From assembly GCA_016787725.1 (NCBI GenBank), contig JAEUTZ010000004.1, positions 124,001 through 188,000 on the forward strand: a DNA stretch of 64,000 bases, given 5' to 3'. Below the pieces are notes generated by a model. It saw nothing but the letters and a program-made list of their open reading frames with translations. It was not told where the DNA came from and did not search any database. The stretch's first letter is position 1. Every line of letters starts with the position of its first letter. The stretch is from Cyclobacteriaceae bacterium (GTDB lineage: Bacteria > Bacteroidota > Bacteroidia > Cytophagales > Cyclobacteriaceae). A program made the translations under genes and the position numbers. Positions 35,715 to 44,695 of this stretch are shown piece by piece.

Positions 35715-36269
35715 ATGATTTACCCGATTGTAATGTATGGCGATGCTGTTTTAAGAAAGCGGGCCAGTGAAATAGTAAAGGGCACCGATCTGAAGGATTT
35801 GATTGCGGATATGTTCGAAACGATGCACGCAGCACACGGCATTGGGTTGGCTGCCCCTCAAATTGGAAAAAGTATCCGGTTGTTTGTGGTAGATGGCACT
35901 ACCCTGGAGGATGAGCCCACTCTAAAAGATTTCAAGAAGATATTTGTGAATCCAAAAATTCTGGGCGAAACCGGAACAGAATGGGAATTTGAGGAGGGAT
36001 GCCTGAGCATCCCCAACATCCGTGAGGAAGTTGCGCGTAAAGAGCGCCTTCGCATCAACTACTATGATGAAAACTGGAATGAATTTGAAGAGGAATTTAC
36101 AGGCATGAAGGCCCGGATCATTCAGCATGAATATGACCACATAGAAGGAAAATTATTTATAGACTATCTGACACCTCTTAAAAAGCGGATGTTAAAGGGC
36201 AAGCTGGCAGACATCAGCAAGGGCGATGTGGAGATTGACTATCGCATTGCTGCACCACTTCGCAAGTAA
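35715..36269 (+). CDS. def: Peptide deformylase
   Basis: The 184-residue product carries all three deformylase motifs: GIGLAAPQIG, EEGCLSIP with the metal Cys, and QHEYDHIEGKLF with both metal His and the catalytic Glu. It removes the N-formyl group from nascent proteins at the ribosome. Residues before MIYPIVMYGD are not conserved, so ATG 35715 is the start. The C-terminus continues with KKRMLKGKL as usual in the phylum. Confidence 0.96.
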   Translation: MIYPIVMYGDAVLRKRASEIVKGTDLKDLIADMFETMHAAHGIGLAAPQIGKSIRLFVVDGTTLEDEPTLKDFKKIFVNPKILGETGTEWEFEEGCLSIPNIREEVARKERLRINYYDENWNEFEEEFTGMKARIIQHEYDHIEGKLFIDYLTPLKKRMLKGKLADISKGDVEIDYRIAAPLRK

Positions 36270-36329
36270 TTCTATTTGAAATTGAATTGACTGCATAAAT
36301 TGAGTGGTTTAATTTAATTTTTTGGAGCT

Positions 36330-37472
36330 TTGAATATCAATTCGCGTCTTCCGGAAGTTGGCACATCCATTTTTACAATCATGTCCCGTATGGCTTTGGA
36401 GCAAGGGGCTATTAATTTGTCGCAAGGATTCCCGGATTTTGAGGTCGCGCCTGAATTAATCAACCTGATTAATTCCTACATGCTGGCGGGGCACAACCAG
36501 TATGCTCCGATGCCGGGTACACCGGCTCTGCGAAAGGCGATTGCCGGGGTGGTTGAAAAAACGTACCAGCGACCAACTGACTTTGAAACGGAAGTAACCA
36601 TTTGCGCGGGCGGCACCGAGGCTATCTTTGCAAGCATAGCCGCCTTCGTCCAGGCCGGTGACGAAGTAATCCTGTTCGATCCGGCCTATGATTCGTATGA
36701 TCCTGCAGTACGGTTGAATGGAGGCACTCCGATTCATTTGAAATTGCACCCGCCCGATTTCTCGATTGATTGGGAGCAGGTGCGCAAATCGATTACCAGT
36801 CGCACTCGCCTGATTATGATTAACTCGCCCCATAATCCAACAGGGGCAGTACTCGCTGAGTCAGACCTGAAAAACCTGGAGAAAATCGTCACTGAAAATA
36901 ACTTGTTGGTGCTCAGTGATGAAGTGTATGAACGAATCATTTTTGACGATTGCCTTCATCAAAGTGTTTTGAAATTTCCAGCGCTGGCGTCCCGTAGCAT
37001 CGCAGTTTTTTCGTTTGGAAAAACATTTCATGCCACCGGCTGGAAGGTGGGTTATACCGTGGCACCAGAATCGCTTACCCGCGAAATTCGAAAAACGCAT
37101 CAGTTTATCACATTCAGTGTAAACACTCCGGTCCAATTGGCGTTTGCCGAATACCTCTCCAATCCCGAAACGTACCTTCAGTTGGGAAAATTCTATCAAC
37201 GGAAACGGGATTTTTTCCTTCATCAAATAGTAGGCAGTACCTTCAAGCCATTGCCCTGCCATGGCAGTTACTTTCAACTGTTGTCCTATGAAGGCACCTC
37301 CGATTTACCGGAAAAGGAGATGGCCGAATGGTTGACGCGCGAGAAGAAATTAGCCCCCATCCCGGTTTCCGCATTTTATCAGGACGGGGCTAATCAGCAG
37401 CTGCTTCGTTTTTGTTTTGCCAAGGGTGAGCAAACACTCGAAGCAGCCGGTAAAATCCTCCGAAAACTTTAA
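36330..37472 (+). CDS. Class I aminotransferase, methionine/glutamine transaminase type
   Basis: The 380-residue product resembles YbdL and glutamine transaminase K. Motifs are NLSQGFPDF near the start, INSPHNPTG, LSDEVYERIIFDD and FSFGKTFHATGWKVGY, which contains the PLP Lys. Such enzymes move the amino group from glutamine or methionine to an alpha-keto acid, producing alpha-ketoglutaramate when glutamine is the donor. A TTG start at 36330 retains the conserved LPEVGTSIF; an ATG alternative 17 codons inside would lose it. The next gene is an omega-amidase, which hydrolyses that product, so both likely work in methionine salvage. Confidence 0.88.
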   Translation: MNINSRLPEVGTSIFTIMSRMALEQGAINLSQGFPDFEVAPELINLINSYMLAGHNQYAPMPGTPALRKAIAGVVEKTYQRPTDFETEVTICAGGTEAIFASIAAFVQAGDEVILFDPAYDSYDPAVRLNGGTPIHLKLHPPDFSIDWEQVRKSITSRTRLIMINSPHNPTGAVLAESDLKNLEKIVTENNLLVLSDEVYERIIFDDCLHQSVLKFPALASRSIAVFSFGKTFHATGWKVGYTVAPESLTREIRKTHQFITFSVNTPVQLAFAEYLSNPETYLQLGKFYQRKRDFFLHQIVGSTFKPLPCHGSYFQLLSYEGTSDLPEKEMAEWLTREKKLAPIPVSAFYQDGANQQLLRFCFAKGEQTLEAAGKILRKL

Positions 37473-37539
37473 GGGTTTTGTGCCCCAAAGGGTTCAGAAT
37501 TTAACCCCGGATTGCTTTTCTTTGCAGTCCGTAACGGCT

Positions 37540-38376
37540 ATGCAGGACTTAAAAATCACCATCATTCAATCGGATCTTCACTGGGAGGACGTTGGAGCCA
37601 ATCTGGCCATGTTTGAAGAGAAGATCTGGCAAATTGGTGAAACTACGGACGTGATTGTTTTACCGGAAATGTTCACCACGGGATTCACGATGAGCGCTCC
37701 CAAGTTGGCTGAACATATGAACATGCGCACGTTTAAATGGATGCGCCAGATGGCTGACCAAACCGGAGCATTGATTTTAGGAAGCTTCATTGCCAATGTT
37801 CACGATCGGTTTTACAATCGGTTGCTCTGGATGGAGCCGGGCGGAACCTTTAAAACCTACGATAAGCGGCATTTATTTCGTATGGCCGAGGAAAACCAGG
37901 TATTTACTGCCGGAGAGAGTCTTTTGATTGGCCATTGGAAAGGCTGGCGGATATGCCCCTTGATTTGTTACGATTTACGATTCCCTGTGTGGAGCAGAAA
38001 TCGCTGGAATGCTACTTTGAAAAAACCCACCTACGATTTACTAATTTATGTCGCCAACTGGCCAAAGGTTAGATCCACCGCCTGGGAGACCTTGCTCAAG
38101 GCCCGGGCTATTGAAAACTTAAGTTATGCGGTAGGAGTGAACCGGGTAGGGTTGGATGGAAACGGCATTGAATACAACGGACTTTCGGCCTTTATCGGCC
38201 CGAAAGGCGATTCCTTCTTTTCAGTGGAAGATGTTGAAGCAATTAAGACTATGTCTTTAAATGCGCATGCATTGCAAGCGTATCGCGATAAGTTTCCTGC
38301 CTTTATGGATGCGGACGACTTTACCATTGAAGTGGAAGCATTTGAGGAACGTGGCTATCTGCCCGGCTTAAGTTAA
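37540..38376 (+). CDS. Nitrilase-superfamily omega-amidase
   Basis: The 278-residue product shows the nitrilase triad: Glu43 in VLPEMFTTGF, Lys109 in YDKRHLF and Cys143 in LICYDLRFPVW. This sequence and length match YafV and mammalian omega-amidase (Nit2), which hydrolyse alpha-ketoglutaramate to 2-oxoglutarate and ammonia. The frame is open upstream to 37417 inside the aminotransferase gene, but conserved sequence starts at MQDLKITIIQSD, so ATG 37540 was chosen. It lies 67 bases after the aminotransferase and converges on a hypothetical gene with a 9-base overlap. Confidence 0.9.
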   Translation: MQDLKITIIQSDLHWEDVGANLAMFEEKIWQIGETTDVIVLPEMFTTGFTMSAPKLAEHMNMRTFKWMRQMADQTGALILGSFIANVHDRFYNRLLWMEPGGTFKTYDKRHLFRMAEENQVFTAGESLLIGHWKGWRICPLICYDLRFPVWSRNRWNATLKKPTYDLLIYVANWPKVRSTAWETLLKARAIENLSYAVGVNRVGLDGNGIEYNGLSAFIGPKGDSFFSVEDVEAIKTMSLNAHALQAYRDKFPAFMDADDFTIEVEAFEERGYLPGLS

Positions 38377-38760
38377 AGCAAACAAGCGGATTTCAGATTT
38401 TATTTTTTCCGGGTCGGATTCGATCAGAAATTTTGAATCGATCGGGTGTAGCAACCGTTCAATCCCTTCATGGTGCCCGGATAGAAGTATTTTAAAAATC
38501 TTTCCTTGTGACCGCAACAAATGATTGATCAATTTTAAGGTTACCCCGAATGGCTGCTCCGGAGTGGCCACAATAAAAATAAAAACCGATTGTGCCTGGT
38601 CAACTAACCGGATTACCAAATCCGCAATCGAAGCTTCTGACTGATTATCGATTTCAGCTCCAATCAAATCATTAGCCAAGGAAGATGCATAGGCCAGCCA
38701 GGGTTTTTCATAGGCAGATTCTTGCCAGTTTCGAAGCTCGATTTGCAGGAAGAGTTTCAT
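38368..38760 (-). CDS. Hypothetical protein
   Basis: The 130-residue product has no signal peptide or membrane segment. It shows alternating hydrophobic and charged stretches such as SVFIFIVATPEQPFGVTLKL and GKIFKILLSGHHEGIERLL, giving the look of an alpha/beta cytoplasmic fold. I recognise no family. A minus-strand -7 element lies 27 bases upstream, so it appears to be a real, separately transcribed gene. It overlaps the end of the omega-amidase gene by 9 bases. Confidence 0.65.
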   Translation of the reverse strand: MKLFLQIELRNWQESAYEKPWLAYASSLANDLIGAEIDNQSEASIADLVIRLVDQAQSVFIFIVATPEQPFGVTLKLINHLLRSQGKIFKILLSGHHEGIERLLHPIDSKFLIESDPEKIKSEIRLFALT

Positions 38761-38786
38761 GCTAAGAAAACAGGAGTTTATGGTTT

Positions 38787-38794
38787 CAAAGGTA
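38787..38794 (-). promoter_or_regulatory. Minus-strand -7 element for the hypothetical gene
   Basis: CAAAGGTA on the plus strand is TACCTTTG on the minus strand, an exact TAnnTTTG match 26 bases before the start at 38760. Confidence 0.45.
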
Positions 38795-38887
38795 ATTAAG
38801 AGGTGCGTTTATTAGTCAGAGACAGGTAAGCTCTTCTTTTTGGGGCTTTGAGGGGAATCCTGCATTTTTGCAACTCATTTTACCGCC

Positions 38888-40414
38888 ATGTCATCCACGA
38901 AAATCACCCGTGCCCTCATTTCCGTATTTTACAAAGATAACCTAGAACCCATCATTCATGAATTGGCCAACCAGGGAGTCCAGTTTGTCTCTACCGGGGG
39001 TACGCAGGAATTTATTGAGAAGCTTGGCTATCCGGTTGTACCTGTTGAGAAGCTCACGGGGTACCCTTCCATTTTTGGCGGTCGTGTTAAAACGTTACAT
39101 CCTGCTGTTTTTGGTGGGATTCTTTATCGCAGAGAGGAGGCCAAAGATGTAAGCCAGGCGAAGGAGTTTAACATTGCCCCCATTGATCTAGTCGTAGTTG
39201 ATCTATATCCATTTGAAGAGACCGTGGTGAAGGGGGGAAAGGAAGAAGACATCATTGAGAAGATTGATATTGGCGGTATCTCCTTAATTCGGGGCGCGGC
39301 TAAAAATTTTAACGATGTTCTGATTGTTTCGGCCCGTACACAATACGGGGCCCTGTTAGAATTGCTGCAGTCAAAGAATGGGTACAGCGACCTGGAAGAT
39401 CGAAAGCGATTTGCCGCTATGGCCTTTGATGTGACTTCTCATTACGACTCTTCCATTTTCACCTATTTCAATCGCGAGCAGCAGCTCCCCAGCTTCAAGG
39501 CCAGTATTCAACAAGGCAAAGTTCTTCGTTATGGCGAAAACCCCCATCAGCAGGGGGTATTTTACGGTGATCTTGATGGCTTGTTTGATCAATTGAATGG
39601 AAAGGAGCTCTCTTACAACAACCTGGTAGATGTGGATGCGGCCATTAACCTGGTGAAAGAGTTTGATGGTGAAACGGCCTTTGTGATTATCAAGCACACC
39701 AATGCTTGCGGGGTGGCCACTGGGGTTGATGTTAAGACGGCTTATTTGAAGGCCTTTCAGGCAGATACGGTTTCTGCTTTTGGTGGAGTTTTGGCAACCA
39801 ACCAACGGATTGATCGGACTGCAGCCGAAGAAATCAATACCTTATTTTTTGAAATTCTGATTGCTCCTGGGTATGAAGAAGGAGCGTTGGCACTGCTCAA
39901 ATCCAAAAGGAATCGAATCATCCTCGCTCAAAAGCAGCCGCTTACGGCCGCCAAGCAATTCAAAAGTTTACTGAATGGGGTCATCGAGCAGGATTTAGAC
40001 CTCAAAACAGACTCTGTGTCAGATTTGAAACCCGCAACAAAACGCCAACCCCGGGCCGAAGAGGTGGAAGCCCTTCTGTTCGCAAGCAAAATCTGCAAGC
40101 ACACTAAATCAAATACAATCGTATTGGCAGTGAATGGTCAAATGTTGGCGAGTGGAGTCGGGCAAACCAGTCGGGTAGATGCGCTAAAGCAAGCGATTGA
40201 AAAGGCAGGCACTTTCGGCTTTACCCTGAAGGGTGCTGTCATGGCCTCCGATGCCTTCTTCCCTTTTCCTGATTGTGTAGAGATTGCTCACCTCCATGGC
40301 ATAGAGGCGGTCATTCAACCGGGGGGCTCGATTAAGGATCAGGATTCAATTGCCTATTGCGACCAACACAACATGGCTATGGTATTTACCGGCATCCGCC
40401 ATTTCAAACATTAG
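38888..40414 (+). CDS. purH: Bifunctional AICAR transformylase/IMP cyclohydrolase
   Basis: The 508-residue product has the IMP cyclohydrolase domain at the N-terminus (VQFVSTGGTQEFI, FGGRVKTLHPAVFGGIL, FNDVLIVSA) and the AICAR transformylase domain from about residue 200 (RYGENPHQQGVFY, VIIKHTNACGVA, VSAFGGVLATN, SDAFFPFPD, QPGGSIKDQDSI). These include the catalytic Lys-His pair KHTN. It performs the last two steps of purine synthesis to IMP. Length is normal. It stands alone before the rod-shape operon, which begins 92 bases downstream. Confidence 0.97.
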   Translation: MSSTKITRALISVFYKDNLEPIIHELANQGVQFVSTGGTQEFIEKLGYPVVPVEKLTGYPSIFGGRVKTLHPAVFGGILYRREEAKDVSQAKEFNIAPIDLVVVDLYPFEETVVKGGKEEDIIEKIDIGGISLIRGAAKNFNDVLIVSARTQYGALLELLQSKNGYSDLEDRKRFAAMAFDVTSHYDSSIFTYFNREQQLPSFKASIQQGKVLRYGENPHQQGVFYGDLDGLFDQLNGKELSYNNLVDVDAAINLVKEFDGETAFVIIKHTNACGVATGVDVKTAYLKAFQADTVSAFGGVLATNQRIDRTAAEEINTLFFEILIAPGYEEGALALLKSKRNRIILAQKQPLTAAKQFKSLLNGVIEQDLDLKTDSVSDLKPATKRQPRAEEVEALLFASKICKHTKSNTIVLAVNGQMLASGVGQTSRVDALKQAIEKAGTFGFTLKGAVMASDAFFPFPDCVEIAHLHGIEAVIQPGGSIKDQDSIAYCDQHNMAMVFTGIRHFKH

Positions 40415-40506
40415 TACCTCGTAAGTTTTTCGCGCGAATACCTTAAAAATTCCCAGGATTATTTCTGTAATTTCGGGCTTAAATTCACTTACTTCAGCAG
40501 GAACGA

Positions 40507-41532
40507 ATGGGACTTTTTGACTTCTTCACCAGCGATATAGCCATCGACCTGGGAACCGCCAATACACTTATTATTCATAAAGATAAAGTAGTAGTCGATG
40601 AACCATCGATTATTGCGTTGGACCGAGCGACCGGGAAAGTGTTGGCGATTGGGCGTGAGGCCATGCAGATGCATGAAAAGACCCATGACAACATCAAAAC
40701 CATCCGACCCCTGAAGGAAGGTGTTATCGCTGATTTTCACGCAGCGGAAATGATGATTCGCGGCATGATCAAAATGATTGATACAGGCAGACGGTTATTT
40801 CCACCGTCTTTGCGAATGGTGATCTGCATTCCTTCGGCCATTACCGAAGTGGAGAAACGAGCCGTTCGCGATTCGGCCGAACATGCCAATGCGAAAGAGG
40901 TTTATATGATCCACGAACCCATTGCCGCTGCCATTGGAATTGGTATTGACATTGAACAGCCCGTTGGCAATATGATTGTTGATATTGGTGGCGGTACAAC
41001 CGATATCGCAGTGATTGCACTATCCGGAATAGTTTGTGATCAATCAATCAGAATTGCGGGGGATACGTTCAATCGCGACATTCTGGATTACATGCGCAGA
41101 CAGCACAACTTGTTGATTGGCGAACGTTCTGCGGAGCGGGTAAAAATCGAAGTGGGCTCTGCCCTTACCGAGTTGGATGATGGCCCTGATGATTACGAAA
41201 TCCGGGGCCGGGATTTAATGACGGGAATCCCGAAGACGATCAAAATTTCGTATTCTGAAGTTGCCTTCGCACTTGATAAATCCATTTCAAAACTGGAAGA
41301 GGCGGTGCTCAAAGCATTGGAACTTTCACCGCCCGAACTTTCAGCAGATATTTATGAACGTGGTATTTATTTGACAGGCGGTGGCGCTATGCTGCGGGGG
41401 TTAGATAAACGGTTATCCTTGAAAACGAAATTACCCATTCATGTGGCCGATGATCCGCTGCGTGCCGTTGTTCGCGGAACCGGAGCTACTTTAAAAAACC
41501 TTGACCATTACCGTAAAGTATTGATGACTTAG
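40507..41532 (+). CDS. mreB: Rod-shape-determining actin homologue
   Basis: The 341-residue product is MreB. It has DIAIDLGTANTLI (phosphate 1), VDIGGGTTDIAVIAL (phosphate 2), GGGAMLRGLDKRL (adenosine region) and EPIAAAIGIG. It polymerises at the membrane and directs the elongasome. It heads the five-gene mreBCD-mrdA-rodA operon. A TAATTTCG sequence at 40467-40474, one mismatch from TAnnTTTG, is a candidate promoter. Confidence 0.97.
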   Translation: MGLFDFFTSDIAIDLGTANTLIIHKDKVVVDEPSIIALDRATGKVLAIGREAMQMHEKTHDNIKTIRPLKEGVIADFHAAEMMIRGMIKMIDTGRRLFPPSLRMVICIPSAITEVEKRAVRDSAEHANAKEVYMIHEPIAAAIGIGIDIEQPVGNMIVDIGGGTTDIAVIALSGIVCDQSIRIAGDTFNRDILDYMRRQHNLLIGERSAERVKIEVGSALTELDDGPDDYEIRGRDLMTGIPKTIKISYSEVAFALDKSISKLEEAVLKALELSPPELSADIYERGIYLTGGGAMLRGLDKRLSLKTKLPIHVADDPLRAVVRGTGATLKNLDHYRKVLMT

Positions 41533-41535
41533 TGA

Positions 41536-42372
41536 ATGGAGCGACTCATAAATTTCATTTACGAGTATCGGGCCTTTTTTACATTCTTAGTTCTCGAGTT
41601 AGCCTGTGCCTGGTTGATTATCGAAAATAATCAGTTCCAAAGCACCAAGTATTTCAACTCTTCCAATCGGGTAGCCGCCAGTATTCTTGGATTTTCTCAA
41701 AGTACCAGAGAGTACTTTTCACTCCGTACCATCAATGAGGACCTGGCAAGGGAGAATGCGGAACTAAGAACCTTATTAGAAAGGAGCCGACAAAAGGCGT
41801 TGCTGGGTGACGCTGCAGTTATCGATTCAGCCCGGCTCAATCAATACGAATTCATCAGCGCCAAAGTGGTGGGCAATTCAACAAGCCTATACAAGAATTT
41901 TATTACCATTAACAAGGGAATGTTGGATGGAGTATCCCCGGGGATGGCGGCCATCAGCAATCAAAAGGCAGTAGGGAAAGTAAAATCGGTTTCGGATCAT
42001 TACGCGGTATTGATTTCCTTGCTTAATGTGGATGAGCAGGTTTCCAGTGTTATTAAGCGAACCAACCACTTTGGCAGTGTTCGCTGGGATGGACTAGACA
42101 TGCGGTATTCAAATTTGCAGTTCATCCCAAGGCATGCAGTTCCAGCCGTGGGCGATTCTGTTGTTACTTCCGGGTACAATGCAATTTTTCCGGAGGGTAT
42201 CCTGGTAGGAGTCATTCAGGAAGTGAATTTGAATGAAGAAGCCATGTTTTGGGACATAAGGATAGAATTGGCACAGGATTTTGGCGAATTGGCCTTTGTG
42301 GATATCATAAAAAGCAAGCTCAAAAATGAGCGCGAATCATTGGAGCAGATAACTATTGGTGAAGTGAAATGA
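41536..42372 (+). CDS. mreC: Rod-shape-determining protein
   Basis: The 278-residue product has one membrane segment at about residues 11-30, a coiled coil (LARENAELRTLLERSRQKAL) and the beta-rich periplasmic MreC domain with FITINKGMLDGVSPGMA and AVGDSVVTSGYNAIFPEG. It links MreB to the periplasmic cell-wall enzymes. It starts 3 bases after mreB and overlaps mreD by four bases, so the operon is translationally coupled. Confidence 0.95.
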   Translation: MERLINFIYEYRAFFTFLVLELACAWLIIENNQFQSTKYFNSSNRVAASILGFSQSTREYFSLRTINEDLARENAELRTLLERSRQKALLGDAAVIDSARLNQYEFISAKVVGNSTSLYKNFITINKGMLDGVSPGMAAISNQKAVGKVKSVSDHYAVLISLLNVDEQVSSVIKRTNHFGSVRWDGLDMRYSNLQFIPRHAVPAVGDSVVTSGYNAIFPEGILVGVIQEVNLNEEAMFWDIRIELAQDFGELAFVDIIKSKLKNERESLEQITIGEVK

Positions 42373-42884
42373 GTCGCTCAGGAATCATACAGTTTATTCT
42401 TTTTTTCGCTTACACCCTGGTGCAGGTGTTGCTGCTGCGAAATCTGGTGCTGTTCAATACCGCGTTCTGTTTTCTTTACATTGCCTTCATCTTATTACTC
42501 CCCATCGAAATAAATACCTTGGTGCTGATGGTCGTTGGCTTCATTCTGGGCTTCACGATCGATATTTTTTATGATAGTATGGGTTTGCACGCCTTTGCTA
42601 CGGTGTTGGTGGCGTACCTGCGCAACTATTGGTTGGCTACCATTACTCCACAAGGGGGGTATGATTCAAATTCAACAGCTACCCTTTCGGCAAATGGCTT
42701 GCAATGGTTTTTAGTCTATTCAATTCCCTTGATTTTTCTACATCATTTATTCCTCTTTTTTATTGAGGCTTCCGGCTTTGTACTTTTCTGGTATTCCATG
42801 CTAAAGATTGTCGCAAGCCTTATTTTTACGACCTCGGTCATTGTGTTGTTACAGTACCTGGCACCACAACGCAGGCGATTATGA
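42369..42884 (+). CDS. mreD: Rod-shape-determining membrane protein
   Basis: The 171-residue product has five or six membrane helices with the MreD-type segment GFTIDIFYDSMGLHAFATVLVAYLR, cited here in part only. It is an integral member of the elongasome. It overlaps mreC and mrdA by four bases each (ATGA). Family proof rests partly on context, since MreD sequences are poorly conserved. Confidence 0.92.
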   Translation: MSRSGIIQFILFFAYTLVQVLLLRNLVLFNTAFCFLYIAFILLLPIEINTLVLMVVGFILGFTIDIFYDSMGLHAFATVLVAYLRNYWLATITPQGGYDSNSTATLSANGLQWFLVYSIPLIFLHHLFLFFIEASGFVLFWYSMLKIVASLIFTTSVIVLLQYLAPQRRRL

Positions 42885-44695
42885 ATGAGGGAAGAAAGGA
42901 AATAGTGCAATTAGTTATCCTTTTAACCGGCATCGTTTTTCTGGTAAAGCTATTTTTTGTTCAGGTTCTTGATAACCGGTATGCAGAATTAGCCGATGGG
43001 AATGTTATCCTGCGACAGGTGGAGTATCCATTTCGGGGATTGATCTACGATCGAAATCACAAACTTATTGTATACAATACGCCCGAGTATGATTTACAAA
43101 TTGTGATAAAAGATTTAAAGAATTTTGATTCAACAAGATTTTGTACCGTATTTGAAATTTCACGCGAAGAGCTTCGCAAGCGCTTTAAGGACATGAAGTC
43201 CAGAAAGGAGTACTCTCCCTTTAAACCCACGGTCTTCATGAGTCAACTCTCTAATATTGATTTTGCAAAAGTTCAGGATTACCTGGATGAGTTTCCGGGT
43301 TTTTATGTGCAGGCTCGAACGACACGAGCCTATTCCGCACCGGCATTGGCAAACGCACTGGGGTATGTAAGTGAAATTAGCAAGGAAAGTTTGGCCCGCG
43401 ATAGTTCAGGTATCTATAAGCAAGGCGACTACGTGGGTCAGAGTGGCATCGAGGCTTTTTATGAAAGGCAATTGCGCGGCAAGCGGGGCGTTCGATTCAA
43501 ACTCCGCAACGTGAAAGGTATTGAGAAGGGTTCTTTTAAAGAAGGTGAATATGATACACTATCAGTACCCGGACAAAACTTAATAACTGGAATTGATATC
43601 GATCTTCAGCAGTACGGTGAGTTTTTGATGAAAGGTAAAGCCGGAAGCATTGTCGCAATTGAACCAGCTTCTGGAGAAATATTGTCGCTGGTTTCCGGTC
43701 CTTCGTATGATCCCGGTTTGCTTACAGGCAGAAATTACAGTTCTAATTTCAAACTAATCAGCAATGATTCTCTCAAGCCGTTGTTTAATCGCCCGCTGAT
43801 GGCACAGTACCGGCCCGGTTCCATCTTTAAGATCGCACAGGCCATGACGGCCCTGCAGGAAAAAGTAATTACTCCAGATACACGAATCCGATGCGATCGG
43901 TCGATCATCAATTGCCATGGTGACCACACCAACGAAGATCTTCGCGGAGCTATCGCCAATTCCTGCAACCCCTATTTTCATACTGTATTAAGAAGAATGC
44001 TTAACAAGGGGGTGGTTAACGATCCTTTTGGAGATACACGCGTTGGACTGGAAGAATGGAACAAGCACATCACCAGCTTTGGTTTTGGTAATAAGATGGG
44101 TATTGACCTACCCAATGAAAAGGAGGGCCTGATTCCTACTCCGGCCTATTACGACCGGGCTTATAAAAGTACCGCCTGGAAGTTTTCCAACATTTATTCG
44201 TTGGCCATTGGCGAAGGCGAAAACCTGGTGGTGCCTATCCAGATGGCCAATTTTGCGGCAACGATTGCCAATCGCGGCTATTATTACACGCCCCACCTGG
44301 TCAAAGCGATTGGTGAAGATGGCAAGCCCTTACCTCAATATACGGAGCGGCATTATACAACCATTGATTCATCTTACTTCATTGTTGCCGTGGATGCGAT
44401 GCAAAAAGTGGTGGAAGAAGGAACAGGGCAGTATCGCGCAAAGCTGGCCGATGTAATTGTTTGTGGTAAAACGGGTACGGTACAGAATGCACCACCCTTG
44501 TTCGATCATTCTGTTTTTATCGCCTTTGCTCCACGCGATAATCCCAAAATTGCGATCTCTGTTTACGTAGAAGATGCCGGGCAAGGCGCTCGTGCAGCAG
44601 CCTCCATTGCCAGTTTAATGATTGAGAAGTATTTGTTTGGGGGCACCAAGCGACCTCATATTGAGCAGTATGTGTTAAACAACAAGTTCGAATGA
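42881..44695 (+). CDS. mrdA: Penicillin-binding protein 2 (elongation transpeptidase)
   Basis: The 604-residue product has an N-terminal membrane anchor, a dimerisation domain (PFRGLIYDRNHKLIVYNTPE) and the transpeptidase domain. The three active-site motifs are SIFK (Ser314, Lys317) in RPGSIFKIAQAM, SCN in ANSCNPYFH, and KTG in VCGKTGTVQN. It crosslinks peptidoglycan during sidewall elongation with the glycosyltransferase RodA, encoded next with a four-base overlap. Confidence 0.96.
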   Translation: MNEGRKEIVQLVILLTGIVFLVKLFFVQVLDNRYAELADGNVILRQVEYPFRGLIYDRNHKLIVYNTPEYDLQIVIKDLKNFDSTRFCTVFEISREELRKRFKDMKSRKEYSPFKPTVFMSQLSNIDFAKVQDYLDEFPGFYVQARTTRAYSAPALANALGYVSEISKESLARDSSGIYKQGDYVGQSGIEAFYERQLRGKRGVRFKLRNVKGIEKGSFKEGEYDTLSVPGQNLITGIDIDLQQYGEFLMKGKAGSIVAIEPASGEILSLVSGPSYDPGLLTGRNYSSNFKLISNDSLKPLFNRPLMAQYRPGSIFKIAQAMTALQEKVITPDTRIRCDRSIINCHGDHTNEDLRGAIANSCNPYFHTVLRRMLNKGVVNDPFGDTRVGLEEWNKHITSFGFGNKMGIDLPNEKEGLIPTPAYYDRAYKSTAWKFSNIYSLAIGEGENLVVPIQMANFAATIANRGYYYTPHLVKAIGEDGKPLPQYTERHYTTIDSSYFIVAVDAMQKVVEEGTGQYRAKLADVIVCGKTGTVQNAPPLFDHSVFIAFAPRDNPKIAISVYVEDAGQGARAAASIASLMIEKYLFGGTKRPHIEQYVLNNKFE

